From assembly GCF_017086365.1 (NCBI RefSeq), contig NZ_CP070969.1:5730001-5794000 (forward strand): 64,000 nucleotides of DNA, given 5' to 3'. Positions 62,521 to 64,000 of the stretch are shown one piece after another. Numbering within the stretch: the stretch's first letter is position 1; each line of letters begins with the position of its first letter. Source of the DNA: Paenibacillus tianjinensis (lineage in GTDB: Bacteria > Bacillota > Bacilli > Paenibacillales > Paenibacillaceae). A program made the translations under genes and the position numbers. The notes under the pieces were generated by a model, which saw only the letters and a list, made by a program, of their open reading frames with translations, did not search any database and was not told the origin of the DNA.

Positions 62521-64000
62521 GATGCTTTCCTCTTGTCCAGATACCCCTGCTTGCGGGCAATCGAGTTCATTGTACGGATCTGCCCGATGGCTTTGCGTTG
62601 TGACTGGGTCCACTCCGGTGATAAGAAGTTTACCCTGCCGGCAGGGTCATCTTTGGAGCGCCCGGCACGGCCAGCCATTTGAACCAGCGAGGCTTCATCA
62701 AACAGTTTACTGTCTGCGTCCAAAATATAAACATCACTACGGGGAACGGTAACTCCCCGTTCCAGGATGGTAGTAGTGACCAGGATAGTGATTGCCCTGT
62801 TGCGGAAGGCAATGACCTTATCGGTTCTGTCCCGATCTTTAGATGAGGTGCCCTCTATGCACACACCGGGGATTTTCCGGCGAAGAAGGGTCAGCAACCC
62901 TTCAATATGAGCGATCCGGGCCACAAAGATAAAGATTTGCGCTTCACGTGCAAGCGACCTGTGCAGGGCTTGCAGGAATGCTGCGGGTAGGGCTCCGCGC
63001 TTAATACATTGCTGGACGGGATTCATTGGTATACGGCGGGGCAAAGGCAACGGATGTCCATGATACCGTACGGGCACTCTGGCATGAGGCAGCTTCCCTG
63101 AATGCGCCTGCCGCTGCAGCTTCTGCGGCGGTGTCGCCGACAGGAAGATAAACACTCCATCCGGCTTGCAGGCCTGTTCAGCAGCAAAAGCCAGCATTGG
63201 ATTGTTATGATAGGGATAAGCATCCAGTTCATCGATAATGACCAGATCAAAGCCATGATGAAACCTTAGCAGCTGATGCGTGGTTGCAATCGTCAATTGA
63301 CCCGGTACCCAGCGGTCCTGGCTGCCGCCGTACAGCACGGCCAGCGTCTCCGCCGGGAAAGCCCGGGCGAGCCGCGGGGCCAGCTCCAGCACGACGTCGC
63401 GCCGCGGCGTCGCCACCAGTGCCCGGCCTCCGGCAGCGAGCACTGCCTCCAGGAGCGGAAACGTGATCTCCGTTTTCCCCGCTCCCGTCACTGCCCAGAG
63501 CAGGAACCGCTCTGGGCCTGTGCCGGCGGCGTGCTGGCGCCGCGCCGTCAAGAACTGCAGTGCAGCGCCGGCGGCCCCCGCCTGAGCTGCACTAAGCCCC
63601 CACCGGCGTGCCGCTACGGTGGGGCTGATTCCGGCCGTGCCCCGCACGGCCGGGGACGCCGCGCTGCGCAGCAGCAGCGCGCAGGCCCGGCTGCGCCCGA
63701 GCGCGAGGCAGGCCTCGCAGTAGGCGCAGCCGGCCAGGCCGCACGCAGCGCATGGCGTGCGGCCTGTGGCCACGCTGCCGCAACGCAGGCAGCGTTCTAC
63801 CGCGCGGCGGCGGGCAGCGCCGCGCCTCCAGAGCAGCAGCGGCAAGCGGAGCGCCGCGGCCAAGCCCGCCCTGCGGAGGCAAACTCCGCCTCCTTCAGCC
63901 CATCCGCCTCTGGTGTTACTAGAATGCTCTCTGTCTCCTTTAGCTCTCCTGCTACTAGAGCTGCTGTGTTCCTCCCTATATCCTTCACCCCAGCTGCTAC
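62508..64000 (-). CDS. comFA: ComFA-like DEAD-box DNA translocase (partial, 5-prime end outside window)
   Basis: A superfamily 2 helicase that powers DNA import in competence. Visible are the Cys4 zinc finger (CLRCGS, CAACGLAGCAYCEAC), Walker A WAVTGAGKTE, the DEAD-type box VIIDELDAYPYHNNP (DELD), motif III FLSATPPQ and motif VI MAGRAGRSKDDPAG. The frame stays open past the TTG at 63863 to the window edge without a stop, so a longer N-terminal region is likely; starting at 63863 would give 451 residues. The first half of the visible gene is exceptionally GC-rich compared with its 3-prime half. Confidence 0.9.
   Translation of the reverse strand, partial: SSWGEGYREEHSSSSSRRAKGDREHSSNTRGGWAEGGGVCLRRAGLAAALRLPLLLWRRGAARRRAVERCLRCGSVATGRTPCAACGLAGCAYCEACLALGRSRACALLLRSAASPAVRGTAGISPTVAARRWGLSAAQAGAAGAALQFLTARRQHAAGTGPERFLLWAVTGAGKTEITFPLLEAVLAAGGRALVATPRRDVVLELAPRLARAFPAETLAVLYGGSQDRWVPGQLTIATTHQLLRFHHGFDLVIIDELDAYPYHNNPMLAFAAEQACKPDGVFIFLSATPPQKLQRQAHSGKLPHARVPVRYHGHPLPLPRRIPMNPVQQCIKRGALPAAFLQALHRSLAREAQIFIFVARIAHIEGLLTLLRRKIPGVCIEGTSSKDRDRTDKVIAFRNRAITILVTTTILERGVTVPRSDVYILDADSKLFDEASLVQMAGRAGRSKDDPAGRVNFLSPEWTQSQRKAIGQIRTMNSIARKQGYLDKRKASWTH

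Noticed and set aside
62630..62812. Short frames inside comFA and comFC
   Set aside because: Overlapping frames in GC-rich coding DNA without ribosome binding sites.

Overview
The window looks like a chromosomal segment of a Paenibacillus-type, low-to-mid GC, flagellated and endospore-lineage Firmicute. The evidence is gene content and gene order: comFA-comFC-yvyF-flgM-flgN-flgK-flgL-yviE-fliW-csrA-hag-flaG-fliD-fliS-fliT-hpf-secA-prfB, and later ftsE-ftsX-ctpB-minJ, follow the Bacillus subtilis chromosome. The VanW protein, SLH protein, intergenic palindromic repeats and Shine-Dalgarno sites of the AGGAGG type are also typical of Paenibacillus. No rRNA, tRNA, CRISPR array, transposase or phage gene was seen.

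Layout from left to right. 1-2.2 kb: the start of an RND efflux pump running off the left edge, then an L-rhamnose-mutarotase-like gene with an unusual leader. 2.4-7.8 kb: a linearmycin-resistance-like module, with a two-component system (lnrJK) divergent from its ABC-2 exporter (lnrLMN). 7.85-13.8 kb: a cell division and envelope operon, ftsE-ftsX-M23 hydrolase-ctpB-minJ. 14.2-16.9 kb: VanW protein, a small membrane ORF, a CBS protein and a secreted IseA-like protein. 17.1-32.8 kb: a complete Gram-positive type IV pilus locus (pilB, pilT, pilC, major pilin, prepilin peptidase, a PilM-PilN fusion, PilO, and a separate minor-pilin operon). A 1512-residue surface protein lies between its two operons on the opposite strand. 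33-42.9 kb: an esterase and the arginine pathway argCJBDF plus argGH. These two groups are separated by 0.7 kb filled with two families of hairpin repeats. 43-49.1 kb: yitT, prfB with its programmed frameshift, secA and hpf. 49.4-51.5 kb: an SLH/FN3-like surface protein and a cold shock gene. 51.7-61.5 kb: the late flagellar genes, including the FliW-CsrA-flagellin switch and three candidate sigma-D promoters. 61.6-64 kb: the comF competence genes, with comFA running off the right edge.

Several groups of genes appear to work together. LnrJK should sense a membrane-active lipid antibiotic and switch on LnrLMN. FtsEX should gate the M23 hydrolase at the septum, next to MinJ, which positions division. 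FliW and CsrA should set flagellin translation through sites visible in the hag leader. The pilus genes would build a retractile pilus, and the large protein is a good candidate tip or surface adhesin. The points most worth follow-up are the leader motif shared by rhaM and the SLH gene, the co-varying nested intergenic hairpins, and the pilus locus with its large adhesin candidate.
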